Source: an uncultured archaeon
GTDB taxonomy: Archaea; Thermoproteota; Nitrososphaeria; Nitrososphaerales; Nitrosopumilaceae
Reading direction: 5' to 3'
NCBI GenBank assembly: GCA_950073955.1
Contig: CATMRH010000016.1
Span: 1 to 17,643, forward strand
DNA length: 17,643 nucleotides
The notes beneath the pieces are model-generated. The model made no database searches. It had not been told where the DNA came from and worked only from the letters and a program-made list of their open reading frames with translations. Position numbers and translations under genes: made by a program. Below, piece after piece: positions 6,971-13,528 of this stretch. Numbering within the stretch: the first letter of the stretch is position 1; each line of letters begins with the position of its first letter.

Positions 6971-7743
6971 AGTTTGATAACCTCAAGTTCTGTTGATTTA
7001 AGAAAATCAAGTACTTTCTGTTTATTGGAACCCAATCCACCCCAATCTAAAAGAGCAGTTTTTGCCATGCTATTTTGTGCAAGAATATGAGAGAACAATT
7101 TTTCATCAAGATCGTCTAATGCATGTTTTGGAATAACGGTTCCAAGTGCATGTTTTCCTTCAAGGAGTTCATTAGTAAATTTTGAAGGATAATGAGTTCC
7201 TCCAAAACAAATTGCAACAGGATTTTCTTTAATTGGTTGTGAAATTACTTGGTGAACCAAAGTTGCTACTGAATTGCACAAGGATGTATCATTCCATTGT
7301 TTTTCAGATGTGCCTATTTCTATGAATATGGATGGTTTAGTTAATGCAGTAGGTCCATGGTGTGTGGCCTCAATAGTGATTTGAAATTCTAAAAATTGAG
7401 ACTGGTTTTTCTTCAAAGTTTGAAGATATGCTTTTTGAAGATGTGGGTGAGGGACTGCAATCTGTCTATTGTTTCCACCAAATTTAGCTTCAGAAAAATT
7501 TCCGGTGCAATGGCAAGTCAGAGCCAATACTCCAGATTCTGCAGCATGTTTTGAGAGAAATACAAATCCGTCATAGTCATATTTTTCTTCTAACCAATCA
7601 GCAGAAATGGCAGGAGTTGGAATTATTACCAAGTCATAATATTTCCCACGAAAAATATCACCTTCTTGAATCATTTCTTTCGAAAGAAATTTTGCCATGT
7701 TGTGACCTGCAGGGTCATCTCGATATGCAACTAGTAAGTCCAT
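6967..7743 (-). CDS. dtdA: D-aminoacyl-tRNA deacylase, archaeal/plant DtdA (GEK1-like) type
   Basis: Hydrolyses D-amino acids mischarged on tRNA, a chirality proofreading step in the cytosol. It has 258 residues from the ATG at 7743. The motifs are those of the metal-dependent DTD2/GEK1 family: N-terminal LVAYRDDPAGHNMAKFL, TCHCTGNF near 76-83, VPHP near 97-100, EATHHGPTALTKPSIFIEIGTSEKQW at 125-150 and CFGGTHYPSKFT near 179-190. An open extension to 7842 would add 33 residues, but it covers secE on the other strand. A TATA-like box 28 bp upstream of 7743 supports the shorter start. It is divergent from secE and followed by ogt with a TTGA overlap. Confidence in the family is high. Confidence 0.92.
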   Translation of the reverse strand: MDLLVAYRDDPAGHNMAKFLSKEMIQEGDIFRGKYYDLVIIPTPAISADWLEEKYDYDGFVFLSKHAAESGVLALTCHCTGNFSEAKFGGNNRQIAVPHPHLQKAYLQTLKKNQSQFLEFQITIEATHHGPTALTKPSIFIEIGTSEKQWNDTSLCNSVATLVHQVISQPIKENPVAICFGGTHYPSKFTNELLEGKHALGTVIPKHALDDLDEKLFSHILAQNSMAKTALLDWGGLGSNKQKVLDFLKSTELEVIKL

Positions 7744-7752
7744 GAGATAAGA

Positions 7753-7760
7753 GATATAAG
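7753..7760 (+). promoter_or_regulatory. TATA-like box of secE-spt5
   Basis: GATATAAG centred 27 bp upstream of the ATG at 7784. It lies immediately upstream of the dtdA start codon and shares a 40-bp divergent promoter region with it. It supports 7784 as the secE start. Confidence 0.5.
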
Positions 7761-7766
7761 GACACC

Positions 7767-7776
7767 TTATTAATTT
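7767..7776 (-). promoter_or_regulatory. TATA-like box of dtdA-ogt
   Basis: Minus-strand AAATTAATAA, about 28 bp upstream of the dtdA ATG at 7743. It supports the short dtdA form over the open extension to 7842. Confidence 0.4.
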
Positions 7777-7783
7777 CCAGTCA

Positions 7784-7963
7784 ATGAATCTACGACCAAA
7801 GCAGACTTTGAGAAACATGGTCAATACTATGAAAATGGCCAAAAAACCAGACAGAGATGAGTATTCACAGCATCTTAGATTGGTAATGTTTGGAATAGCA
7901 GGAGTTGGTTCGATTGGGTTTATTATTCAGTTTGTTTTTTCGGTAATTACGTTTGGTAGATAG
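7784..7963 (+). CDS. secE: Preprotein translocase subunit SecE (Sss1/Sec61-gamma type)
   Basis: Small clamp subunit of the SecYEG/Sec61 channel. The 59-codon frame is easily missed because of its size. It reads an N-terminal amphipathic basic helix (RPKQTLRNMVNTMKMAKKPDR), then DEYSQHLRLV and a single transmembrane segment (about residues 34-56, GIAGVGSIGFIIQFVFSVI). This is the Sss1 layout, in which (A/K)(R/K)KPDRDEY precedes the membrane helix. In-frame ATGs at 7817, 7829 and 7835 are possible, but only 7784 keeps the full amphipathic helix and has a TATA box 27 bp upstream. The next gene is spt5, 2 nt after the stop, the conserved secE-nusG/spt5 neighbourhood, which strengthens the call. 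Confidence 0.88.
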   Translation: MNLRPKQTLRNMVNTMKMAKKPDRDEYSQHLRLVMFGIAGVGSIGFIIQFVFSVITFGR

Positions 7964-7965
7964 AA

Positions 7966-8424
7966 TTGACAGAGGAAGTAAAATCACATTTATTTGCAAT
8001 TAGGACCACTGGTGGACAAGAAAAAGTGGTAATGAGATTATTAGAAGCTAAAGCAAAGGCAGATAAAATTAACATTCAATCAGTTTTGCTAGTTGACAAT
8101 CTGAAAGGCTATGTTGTAATTGAAGCAATCAATCCAAGTGATGCTTACATGGCAGTTGAAGGAATTAGACATATTCGTGGTCAATTAAGAGGAGAATTAG
8201 AATTCAAAGATATTGAGGGATATCTTATCAAAAAATCCACAGTTTCACAATTAGCAATAGATAACATAGTCGAAATCACAGGAGGTCCATTCAAAGGAAT
8301 GAAGGCAACAGTTACTAGAATAGATGTTGACAAAGAAGAAGCAACAGTAGTTTTGTTGGATGCTTCATATCAATTACCAGTAACAGTAGACGCAAACTAT
8401 CTGAAACTATCGAGTGAGGCTTAG
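7966..8424 (+). CDS. spt5: Transcription elongation factor Spt5 (NusG homologue)
   Basis: The universally conserved elongation factor, which binds the RNA polymerase clamp with Spt4 and couples to ribosomes. It has 152 residues: an NGN domain (about 8-95; LFAIRTTGGQEKVV, KGYVVIEA, VEGIRHIRGQLRG) and a KOW domain (about 97-150; DNIVEITGGPFKGMKATVTRIDVDKEEATV). The start is TTG, 2 nt after the secE stop. The order secE-spt5-rpl11 is the ancestral one shared with bacterial secE-nusG-rplK. The downstream gap to rpl11 is 35 nt. Confidence 0.95.
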   Translation: MTEEVKSHLFAIRTTGGQEKVVMRLLEAKAKADKINIQSVLLVDNLKGYVVIEAINPSDAYMAVEGIRHIRGQLRGELEFKDIEGYLIKKSTVSQLAIDNIVEITGGPFKGMKATVTRIDVDKEEATVVLLDASYQLPVTVDANYLKLSSEA

Positions 8425-8459
8425 TAAGGATTAAATTTTTCGTATAGAGTAGATAAAAG

Positions 8460-8939
8460 ATGGGAGAACAAAAAGTATCAGCACTTGTAACTGGAGGAGG
8501 AGCATCTGCAGGTCCGCCATTAGGTCCAGCATTGGGTCCTCTAGGAGTTAACATTATGGAAGTTATCAAGGCAATCAATGATAAAACAAAAGACTTTGAG
8601 GGAATGAAAGTTCCAGTAACTGTTGTTGTTGATAGCGATACAAAAAAGTATGAAATTGAAATTGGCATTCCGTCAGCTGCAGCACTCATTATGAAAGAAG
8701 CAGGAATCCAGAAAGGTTCAGGAGCATCAGGTACTGAATGGGCAGGAGATGTCACCATGGATGGAATTGTCAAAGTAGCAAACACAAAACTTGAGAAGTC
8801 TTATGCTTCTTCATTGAAATCTGTTGCAAAAACCATAGTTGGTACATGTGTAGCGTTAGGAGTAAAAATAGAAGGAAAGACTCCAAAAGAAATTACTGTT
8901 GAAATTAATGAAGGCAAATGGGATGAGAAATTCCAATAA
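8460..8939 (+). CDS. rpl11: Large ribosomal subunit protein L11
   Basis: Binds the GTPase-associated region of 23S rRNA at the base of the stalk. It has 159 residues. The N-terminal domain has the near-invariant proline/glycine stretch GPPLGPALGPLGVNIMEV, followed by INDKTKDFEGMKVPV. The C-terminal RNA-binding domain includes IGIPSAAALI, TMDGIVKVA and GTCVALGVKIEGKTPKEI. It starts at ATG. A T-rich stretch near 8430-8438 could be a promoter, but co-transcription with spt5 is equally likely. The TAA stop abuts the TAA of the convergent lrp gene with no base between them. Confidence 0.96.
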   Translation: MGEQKVSALVTGGGASAGPPLGPALGPLGVNIMEVIKAINDKTKDFEGMKVPVTVVVDSDTKKYEIEIGIPSAAALIMKEAGIQKGSGASGTEWAGDVTMDGIVKVANTKLEKSYASSLKSVAKTIVGTCVALGVKIEGKTPKEITVEINEGKWDEKFQ

Positions 8940-9395
8940 TTATTGAGTTAGATAAACAGGATCTTTATTGGTTCTTTGTAATTCTACAAAGGTTTCAGTA
9001 TTTTGAATGCCGTCTATTTTTCCAATTTTTTCAATTACCACAGTATGAAGAGATTCAAGGCTCTTGGCATAAATTTTAATCAATATATCAAATCTGCCAG
9101 TAATTTCTGAGATTGAGACAACTTCTGGAATTTCCATGAATTTGTTATGAATCGCATCCTTGAATTTAGGATCTCGATTGATTCCAACTGTAGCTTTTAC
9201 ATCGATACCTAAGAGAGAATCATCTATTTCTACTGTAAATTTTTTGATCAGTTTTTTCTTCTGCAATCTCTTGATTCTGCTATACAGCACAGAAGCATTG
9301 ATTCCAAGTTTTTTTGACAAATTAGGAACAGAGATAGAACCATCTTTGGTTAATTCAAAAAGCAACTTCATATCAAGATCATCAAATCGCTGCAA
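8940..9395 (-). CDS. Lrp/AsnC-family transcriptional regulator
   Basis: A feast/famine-type DNA-binding regulator of 151 residues. A winged helix-turn-helix is at about residues 5-60 (DLDMKLLFELTKDGSISVPNLSKKLGINASVLYSRIKRLQKKKLI). A C-terminal RAM ligand-binding and oligomerisation domain is at about 70-145, with EVVSISEITGRFDILIKI. The start must be TTG at 9395: the frame is closed by TAA about 15 bases upstream and no other start lies between. A TATA-like element about 29 bp upstream fits a leaderless mRNA. The gene interrupts the rpl11-rpl1 order on the opposite strand and shares a 157-bp upstream region with rpl1, so autoregulation or control of rpl1-rpl10 is possible. The ligand and targets are unknown. 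Confidence 0.92.
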   Translation of the reverse strand: MQRFDDLDMKLLFELTKDGSISVPNLSKKLGINASVLYSRIKRLQKKKLIKKFTVEIDDSLLGIDVKATVGINRDPKFKDAIHNKFMEIPEVVSISEITGRFDILIKIYAKSLESLHTVVIEKIGKIDGIQNTETFVELQRTNKDPVYLTQ

Positions 9396-9420
9396 CGTAT
9401 TCGAAAATTATGATTGTGAT

Positions 9421-9430
9421 TTAATATATG
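9421..9430 (-). promoter_or_regulatory. TATA-like box of the Lrp-family gene
   Basis: Minus-strand CATATATTAA, about 29 bp upstream of the TTG at 9395. Confidence 0.45.
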
Positions 9431-9456
9431 TAGGTTTTAGGATAAATTTCTCGCGG

Positions 9457-9466
9457 AATTGCAATT
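9457..9466. repeat. 10-bp palindrome in the lrp-rpl1 promoter region
   Basis: AATTGCAATT, a perfect palindrome ending one base before the palindromic TATA box at 9468-9479, that is, where TFB would contact DNA. It is a candidate operator, possibly for the adjacent Lrp-family protein. That is inference from position and symmetry. Confidence 0.35.
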
Positions 9467-9467
9467 A

Positions 9468-9479
9468 TTTTATATAAAA
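9468..9479 (+). promoter_or_regulatory. Strong palindromic TATA box upstream of rpl1
   Basis: TTTTATATAAAA, a perfect palindrome and the best TATA match in the window. Initiation about 27 bp downstream would give rpl1 a leader of roughly 50 nt, long enough for an L1-binding autoregulatory site. Being symmetrical, it could in principle also fire towards lrp. Confidence 0.5.
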
Positions 9480-9520
9480 CGTGTAATTTTTTTAAAAAAA
9501 CGAAAATCAGAAATCTCAAT

Positions 9521-9528
9521 CTATAAAC
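9521..9528 (+). promoter_or_regulatory. Proximal TATA-like box of rpl1
   Basis: CTATAAAC, centred about 28 bp upstream of the ATG at 9553, which would give a leaderless rpl1 transcript. It competes with the stronger box at 9468-9479. Confidence 0.35.
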
Positions 9529-9552
9529 GATTTTAAGTAGGCTTTCTCGAAA

Positions 9553-10224
9553 ATGTTCGTAATGATTACAGAGACACAGCTAGTTGAAGTGATTAAAGAA
9601 GCCAAGACTGCAACTAAACAGAGGAAATTTACTCAAGCCATAGAATTAATCATAAATTTCAAAGATATTGATGTCAAGAAGGGATTTGCCCTTAATGAAG
9701 TGGTTCAGCTCCCAAAGACAAGTTCTCCAGCAACTGTTTGTGTTATAGCAACAGGAGATATGAGCCTGAAAGCAAAACAGGCAAATGCTGATGCCGTTAT
9801 TGGGACAAGTGAACTAGATAAATTTGCAGCTAACAAAAGAGAGTCTCGGAAATTTATTAACAAATATGATTTCTTTTTGGCAGACACTAAAGTCATGCCA
9901 CTTGTAGGAAAAACTTTGGGTCAGCTTTTAGGTCCTAGAGGAAAGATGCCAACTCCAGTTCCATTTGATGCACCTATTGAATCATTTTTACAAAGATTTA
10001 GATCATCAATTAAAGTTAGAACAAGAGCATCTCTATCCATATCATGTAAAATTGGAGATGAATCCATGGAAGATGCTGACTTGGCAATTAATGCACATGC
10101 TGTTCTTACTGCAATTGAAAAGAAGTTGCCAAACGGGGAGAGAAATATCAAACGAATAATGGTAAAAACTTCAATGGGTAAACCAATAAAACAAGTACAA
10201 GAGGTCAAGAAGAAATTTGCATGA
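9553..10224 (+). CDS. rpl1: Large ribosomal subunit protein L1
   Basis: Forms the L1 stalk that guides deacylated tRNA out of the E site. It has 223 residues. Recognisable parts are the N-terminal KEAKTATKQRKFTQAIELIINFKDIDVKKG, the domain-II Rossmann-like segment (VCVIATGDMSLKAKQANADAVIG), FLADTKVMPLVGKTLGQLLGPRGKMPTPVP, and the return to domain I ending TSMGKPIKQVQEVKKKFA. The ATG at 9562 (three residues shorter) is an alternative start. In other archaea L1 represses its own mRNA. No binding site is claimed here, although the distal promoter would leave room for one. The stop overlaps the rpl10 start by 8 nt. Confidence 0.95.
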   Translation: MFVMITETQLVEVIKEAKTATKQRKFTQAIELIINFKDIDVKKGFALNEVVQLPKTSSPATVCVIATGDMSLKAKQANADAVIGTSELDKFAANKRESRKFINKYDFFLADTKVMPLVGKTLGQLLGPRGKMPTPVPFDAPIESFLQRFRSSIKVRTRASLSISCKIGDESMEDADLAINAHAVLTAIEKKLPNGERNIKRIMVKTSMGKPIKQVQEVKKKFA

Positions 10225-11083
10225 GAATAGAACATCTTATCCTAAAAGAAAAGCCCAAATGTATCAACAGTTACAAGAGCTGCCAAAAAAATACAAAGTT
10301 CTAGCTCTAATCAAAATGTACAAGGTACGTTCTACACAGATATTGCCTTTAAGAAAAATTCTCAAAGATGACGTAGAATTTGTTAGTATAAAGGATAAAG
10401 TTGCACAAAAAGCCATGGAGAAACTAGACGTACCAGGAATCAAAGACATTGTTGGAGAGCTTTCAGGACAATGTATGTTCATGTTTACCAATATGTCACC
10501 ATTCAAGCTAAATGTCCTTCTAGCCAAAAATAAAATCATGATGATGGCGAGAGGAGGAGATGTTGCAAGTCTAGATGTTGTAGTACCTGCAAAAAACACA
10601 GGAATTGCACCAGGACCAATGCTTACAGAATTCAAAGAAGCAGGAATTCCAACTAAAATTGATCAAGGAACAATTTGGATTGCAAAGGATACAACTCCGG
10701 TACTAAAAGGCGAAGTTATCAATGAAAAATTAGCATCAATTCTTGGAAAACTAGATATCAAGCCTGTAGAGGCTGGAATTTTGCTCTATGTAGCCCTAGA
10801 AGATGGCGTCAAGTATGTTGAAGCAGAGATGGTAATTGATGTTGAGAAGATTAGAGGAGAATTTGCACAAGCACACCAAGAAGCAGTTTCATTATCTATT
10901 GCAGCAGCTTATATCACACCGGACAACATTTCACAAATTCTTAGTAAAGCAGCACAATCTGCACGCTCTGTATCTGTCGAGTCAGGATTTATGACTGATG
11001 AAACAAAGGAACAGATTTTGCAAAAAGCAGATGCTCAAGCAAGAGCAGTTGCTGGAAAAGCAAAAGATTACACACCTGCATAA
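10217..11083 (+). CDS. rpl10: Large ribosomal subunit protein L10 (acidic stalk protein P0)
   Basis: Anchors L12 dimers on the ribosomal stalk. It has 288 residues. The L10 core is at the N-terminus (KKYKVLALIKMYKVRSTQILPLRKIL, ELSGQCMFMFTNMSPFKLNVLLAKN). It is followed by the archaeal/eukaryotic P0 insertion (VVPAKNTGIAPGPMLTEFKEAGIPTKIDQGTIWI). The C-terminal helices are Ala-rich and would bind L12. The usual charged tail ending in an MGFGLF-type motif is absent, and the protein stops at DYTPA. The start is TTG inside the 3' end of rpl1, which implies coupling. A later ATG at 10259 would cut the conserved N-terminus. rpl12, often next in archaea, does not follow. Confidence 0.94.
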   Translation: MHENRTSYPKRKAQMYQQLQELPKKYKVLALIKMYKVRSTQILPLRKILKDDVEFVSIKDKVAQKAMEKLDVPGIKDIVGELSGQCMFMFTNMSPFKLNVLLAKNKIMMMARGGDVASLDVVVPAKNTGIAPGPMLTEFKEAGIPTKIDQGTIWIAKDTTPVLKGEVINEKLASILGKLDIKPVEAGILLYVALEDGVKYVEAEMVIDVEKIRGEFAQAHQEAVSLSIAAAYITPDNISQILSKAAQSARSVSVESGFMTDETKEQILQKADAQARAVAGKAKDYTPA

Positions 11084-11130
11084 ATTAAAATCTAGAACTA
11101 GAGAAATTATTAATTAAAAATTTGATTCAG
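11084..11130. other. Convergent intergenic region between rpl10 and lipA
   Basis: A 47-bp AT-rich spacer with a short perfect inverted repeat, TCTAG-AA-CTAGA (11091-11102), then a mixed A/T stretch (ATTATTAATTAAAAATTT). No long T-run faces either gene. It may act as a shared bidirectional termination zone. The evidence is weak. Confidence 0.3.
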
Positions 11131-12009
11131 TTACTCGTTATCTGTGTTTTTTATAATTAGATCAATAACATCTGATGCCCTAAATGAACTTCTAACAAAT
11201 GGGCCAGATTCTACATGCAAGAATCCAAATTTTTTCAAATCAAGCTTTAATTGGTAAAATTTTTCTGGGGTTACAAACTCCTTTACTGAAAGATGTGACA
11301 AAGTCGGTTGCAAGTACTGGCCAAGAGTGATGATATCAACATCAACATCTCTAAGTTCTTGTGCAGTTTGTAGAATTTCTTCTTCGGATTCACCTAATCC
11401 CAACATCAAAGATGATTTTGTAAAAATGTTGGAATCTAATTCTTTTACATATTTCAAAACCTTCAGTGATTGTTTGTAATTTGCTCGAAGGTCTCTAATA
11501 GAGGAGCTTAGTCTTTTGACGGTTTCAACATTATGACCTATTACGTTAGGTTTTGCTTTTACTATTGTTTCAATGAATTTTTCATTTCCACTAAAATCAG
11601 GAATTAATGACTCAACTACTGTATTTGGGCATTCAGATTTTATGCATTGTATGGTTCTGGCAAAATGCTCAGAGCCTTCATCTGGAAGATCATCCCTGCA
11701 AACAGACGTGATTACCACATAACGAAGACTCCATTCTTTGATTGCTTCTGCCACATGCTGTGGCTCCTCAGAGTCTAATTCAAAGGGTTTTCCAGTTTCA
11801 ACATTGCAAAATTTGCATCCACGTGAGCATACATCACCCATAATCATAATTGTTGCAGTTCCCACACCCCAACACTCAGAAACATTTGGACAAGAAGCCT
11901 CTTCGCAAACAGTGTGCAGATTGTATTTTTGTAAAGTCTTTCTTACTTTGACATAGTTTTCACCTGAAGGAATTTTCATTTTTAACCAGCTAGGCCGGAT
12001 TAAGCTCAT
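11131..12009 (-). CDS. lipA: Lipoyl synthase LipA (radical SAM)
   Basis: Inserts two sulfurs into protein-bound octanoate to make lipoate, here presumably on GcvH. It has 292 residues from the ATG at 12009. The auxiliary-cluster motif is C35-x4-C40-x5-C46 (CEEASCPNVSEC). The radical SAM motif is C61-x3-C65-x2-C68 (CSRGCKFC). The conserved C-terminal RSSFRASD carries the serine ligand of the auxiliary cluster. Other conserved segments are VVITSVCRDDLPDEG, NVIGHNVETV and SLMLGLGES. The ATG at 12024 would add five residues but lies inside the gcvT TATA box, while a T/A-rich box 26 bp upstream of 12009 favours the shorter form. It is divergent from gcvT, consistent with the shared pathway. Confidence 0.96.
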   Translation of the reverse strand: MSLIRPSWLKMKIPSGENYVKVRKTLQKYNLHTVCEEASCPNVSECWGVGTATIMIMGDVCSRGCKFCNVETGKPFELDSEEPQHVAEAIKEWSLRYVVITSVCRDDLPDEGSEHFARTIQCIKSECPNTVVESLIPDFSGNEKFIETIVKAKPNVIGHNVETVKRLSSSIRDLRANYKQSLKVLKYVKELDSNIFTKSSLMLGLGESEEEILQTAQELRDVDVDIITLGQYLQPTLSHLSVKEFVTPEKFYQLKLDLKKFGFLHVESGPFVRSSFRASDVIDLIIKNTDNE

Positions 12010-12020
12010 GGATTCAATCA

Positions 12021-12028
12021 ACATATAA
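12021..12028 (+). promoter_or_regulatory. TATA-like box of the gcv cluster
   Basis: ACATATAA, centred about 27 bp upstream of the gcvT ATG at 12052. The likely lipA box (minus strand, 12031-12040) lies about 10 bp away, so the two promoters are interleaved within 42 bp and may be co-regulated. Confidence 0.5.
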
Positions 12029-12030
12029 CA

Positions 12031-12040
12031 AATAATAACA
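12031..12040 (-). promoter_or_regulatory. TATA-like box of lipA
   Basis: Minus-strand TGTTATTATT, about 26 bp upstream of the ATG at 12009. Weak motif; spacing is the main support. Confidence 0.35.
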
Positions 12041-12051
12041 TTTTACTTTGC

Positions 12052-13107
12052 ATGCGATCACCATTTTTCAAAAACCATTTAGAACTAAAAGCTAAGATGG
12101 TTGACTTTCATGGGTGGGAGATGCCGTTACAGTATTCTGGAATTATTGATGAGCACAAGAATGTTAGAGAAAGCGTTGGGTTGTTTGATGTTTCTCACAT
12201 GGGCAGATTTAAAATCAAAGGAGAAGCAGAATCACAAATACAACATTTGATAACAAATGATATTTCAAAGATTGGTGACAAACAGTCCATCTATTCCCCA
12301 ATGTGTAATGAAAATGGTGGAATAATAGATGATGTAATAGTTAACAGAATTAATTCAAATGAATTTGTAATTGTTGTTAATTCATCAAACATTAAAAAAG
12401 ATCTTAGCTGGATCACAAAAAATGTTAAATCATGTGAAATTCAAAACGTCACAGATGATTATGCGTTATTAGCGCTGCAAGGTCCAAAAGCTGAAAATGT
12501 GCTAAAAGATGCAGGGGTCGAGCAAATAGAAAATCTCAAGACATTTTATTTGCTGGAAGCAAAACTATACGATATTGATTGTATTATTTCAAGAACTGGG
12601 TACACTGGTGAAGATGGATTTGAGTTATTTTTTGATTCAAAACAGGTTCAAGTTTGGGAAAAATTATTGGAAACAGGTACGAAATATGGAATAAAGCCCA
12701 TTGGTTTGGGTGCACGTGACACACTAAGACTTGAGGCAGGATTGATGCTTTATGGGAATGATATTGACGAAACAATTACTCCGCTTGAGGCACCGCTAAA
12801 ATGGACTGTTAAATTTGAGACTGAATTTATTGGAAAAGCAGCACTTGAACAGAAAAAAGTGGAGAGAAAAATTAGAGGTTTTGAAATTATCGAAGCAAAA
12901 AGAGTAGCTAGAAAAGATAACAAGATTTACGATGAGGGAAAAGAGATCGGAATTGTAACATCAGGCAGTTTTTCCCCAACACTTGGCAAGCCAATTGGAT
13001 ATTGCTTTGTGCCTGTAGAGTATTCTTTGGAGAGAGAAATTAAGATCGATATTGGTGGTAAATTCTATGACAGTAAGTTAACATCTACCAGATTTTACAA
13101 AAGATAA
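12052..13107 (+). CDS. gcvT: Glycine cleavage system T protein (aminomethyltransferase)
   Basis: Takes the aminomethyl group from lipoyl-GcvH, releases ammonia and transfers the C1 unit to a tetrahydrofolate-type carrier. It has 351 residues, slightly short but complete. Hallmarks are the N-terminal MVDFHGWEMPLQY, SVGLFDVSHMGRFKIKG, ISRTGYTGEDGFELFF and the folate-site motif GLGARDTLRLEAGLMLYGNDI. The C-terminal barrel domain has FIGKAALEQKK, GIVTSGSFSPTLGKPIGYCFVP. Start at the ATG at 12052 with a TATA box 27 bp upstream. It heads the gcvT-gcvH-gcvPA-gcvPB-lplB-lplA series. The 37-nt gap to gcvH contains a T-run that may be a partial terminator or a second promoter. Confidence 0.96.
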   Translation: MRSPFFKNHLELKAKMVDFHGWEMPLQYSGIIDEHKNVRESVGLFDVSHMGRFKIKGEAESQIQHLITNDISKIGDKQSIYSPMCNENGGIIDDVIVNRINSNEFVIVVNSSNIKKDLSWITKNVKSCEIQNVTDDYALLALQGPKAENVLKDAGVEQIENLKTFYLLEAKLYDIDCIISRTGYTGEDGFELFFDSKQVQVWEKLLETGTKYGIKPIGLGARDTLRLEAGLMLYGNDIDETITPLEAPLKWTVKFETEFIGKAALEQKKVERKIRGFEIIEAKRVARKDNKIYDEGKEIGIVTSGSFSPTLGKPIGYCFVPVEYSLEREIKIDIGGKFYDSKLTSTRFYKR

Positions 13108-13144
13108 AACAACTTTTTTTAAAGAGATTATTTGAGAGTTTGCC

Positions 13145-13525
13145 GTGGCAGAGAAAAAATTTACTAAAGAACACGAATGGATTGAAAAAAGCGATCAAAT
13201 CATAATTGTTGGAATAACAGAATTTGCACAAGATCAACTTGGCGATATAGTATCAATTGAATTACCTCAAGTTGCAAGTTCATTTAAACAAAATGATGTT
13301 ATGGCAATCATAGATTCCGTCAAAGCATCATCAGACATCTACTGCCCAGTTGATGGAGAAATTATTGAAATTAATGAAAAATTATTAGAACATCCAGAAT
13401 TGATTAATCAGTCACCCTATGAAGAAGGATGGATTGTGAAAATAAAACCAAATAATCCTGAGCAAATAGATTCTTTGCTTTCTAAAGAACAATACGATGA
13501 ACTAGTAGGACAAAGTAAAGAGTAA
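13145..13525 (+). CDS. gcvH: Glycine cleavage system H protein (lipoyl carrier)
   Basis: Shuttles the aminomethyl intermediate on its lipoyl arm between P, T and L proteins. It has 126 residues, a typical length. Its lipoyl-domain fold shows in FTKEHEWIE, VGITEFAQDQLGDIVSIELP, the lipoylation hairpin IDSVKASSDIY with acceptor K60, PVDGEIIEIN and SPYEEGWIVKIKP. The residue three before the lysine is Asp rather than the usual Glu (ESVKA), a conservative change. The start is GTG at 13145. A T-run followed by A (TTTTTTTAAAG, about 13114-13124) lies about 27 bp upstream and could be a weak internal promoter. The 3-nt gap to gcvPA shows tight coupling. Confidence 0.96.
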   Translation: MAEKKFTKEHEWIEKSDQIIIVGITEFAQDQLGDIVSIELPQVASSFKQNDVMAIIDSVKASSDIYCPVDGEIIEINEKLLEHPELINQSPYEEGWIVKIKPNNPEQIDSLLSKEQYDELVGQSKE

Positions 13526-13528
13526 ACA

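Noticed and set aside
6807..7040. 77-residue minus-strand frame overlapping ogt and dtdA
   Set aside because: It is in a different frame from two clearly recognised genes and shows no family features.
7744..7842. N-terminal extension of dtdA by 33 residues
   Set aside because: It lies antisense to secE and its promoter. The DtdA family begins at the MDLLVAYRDDPAG-like segment, which starts at 7743.
8315..8785. 156-residue minus-strand frame opposite spt5 and rpl11
   Set aside because: An antisense shadow; the plus strand encodes unmistakable Spt5 and L11.
11091..11102. TCTAGAACTAGA hairpin as a strong terminator between rpl10 and lipA
   Set aside because: Five-base arms around two bases cannot form a stable hairpin and no T-run follows. 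Listed only as part of the convergent spacer.
13108..13144. Riboswitch (for example glycine type) ahead of gcvH
   Set aside because: The gap is only 37 nt and holds just a T-run, far too short for an aptamer. The 27-nt gap upstream of gcvT is also too short.
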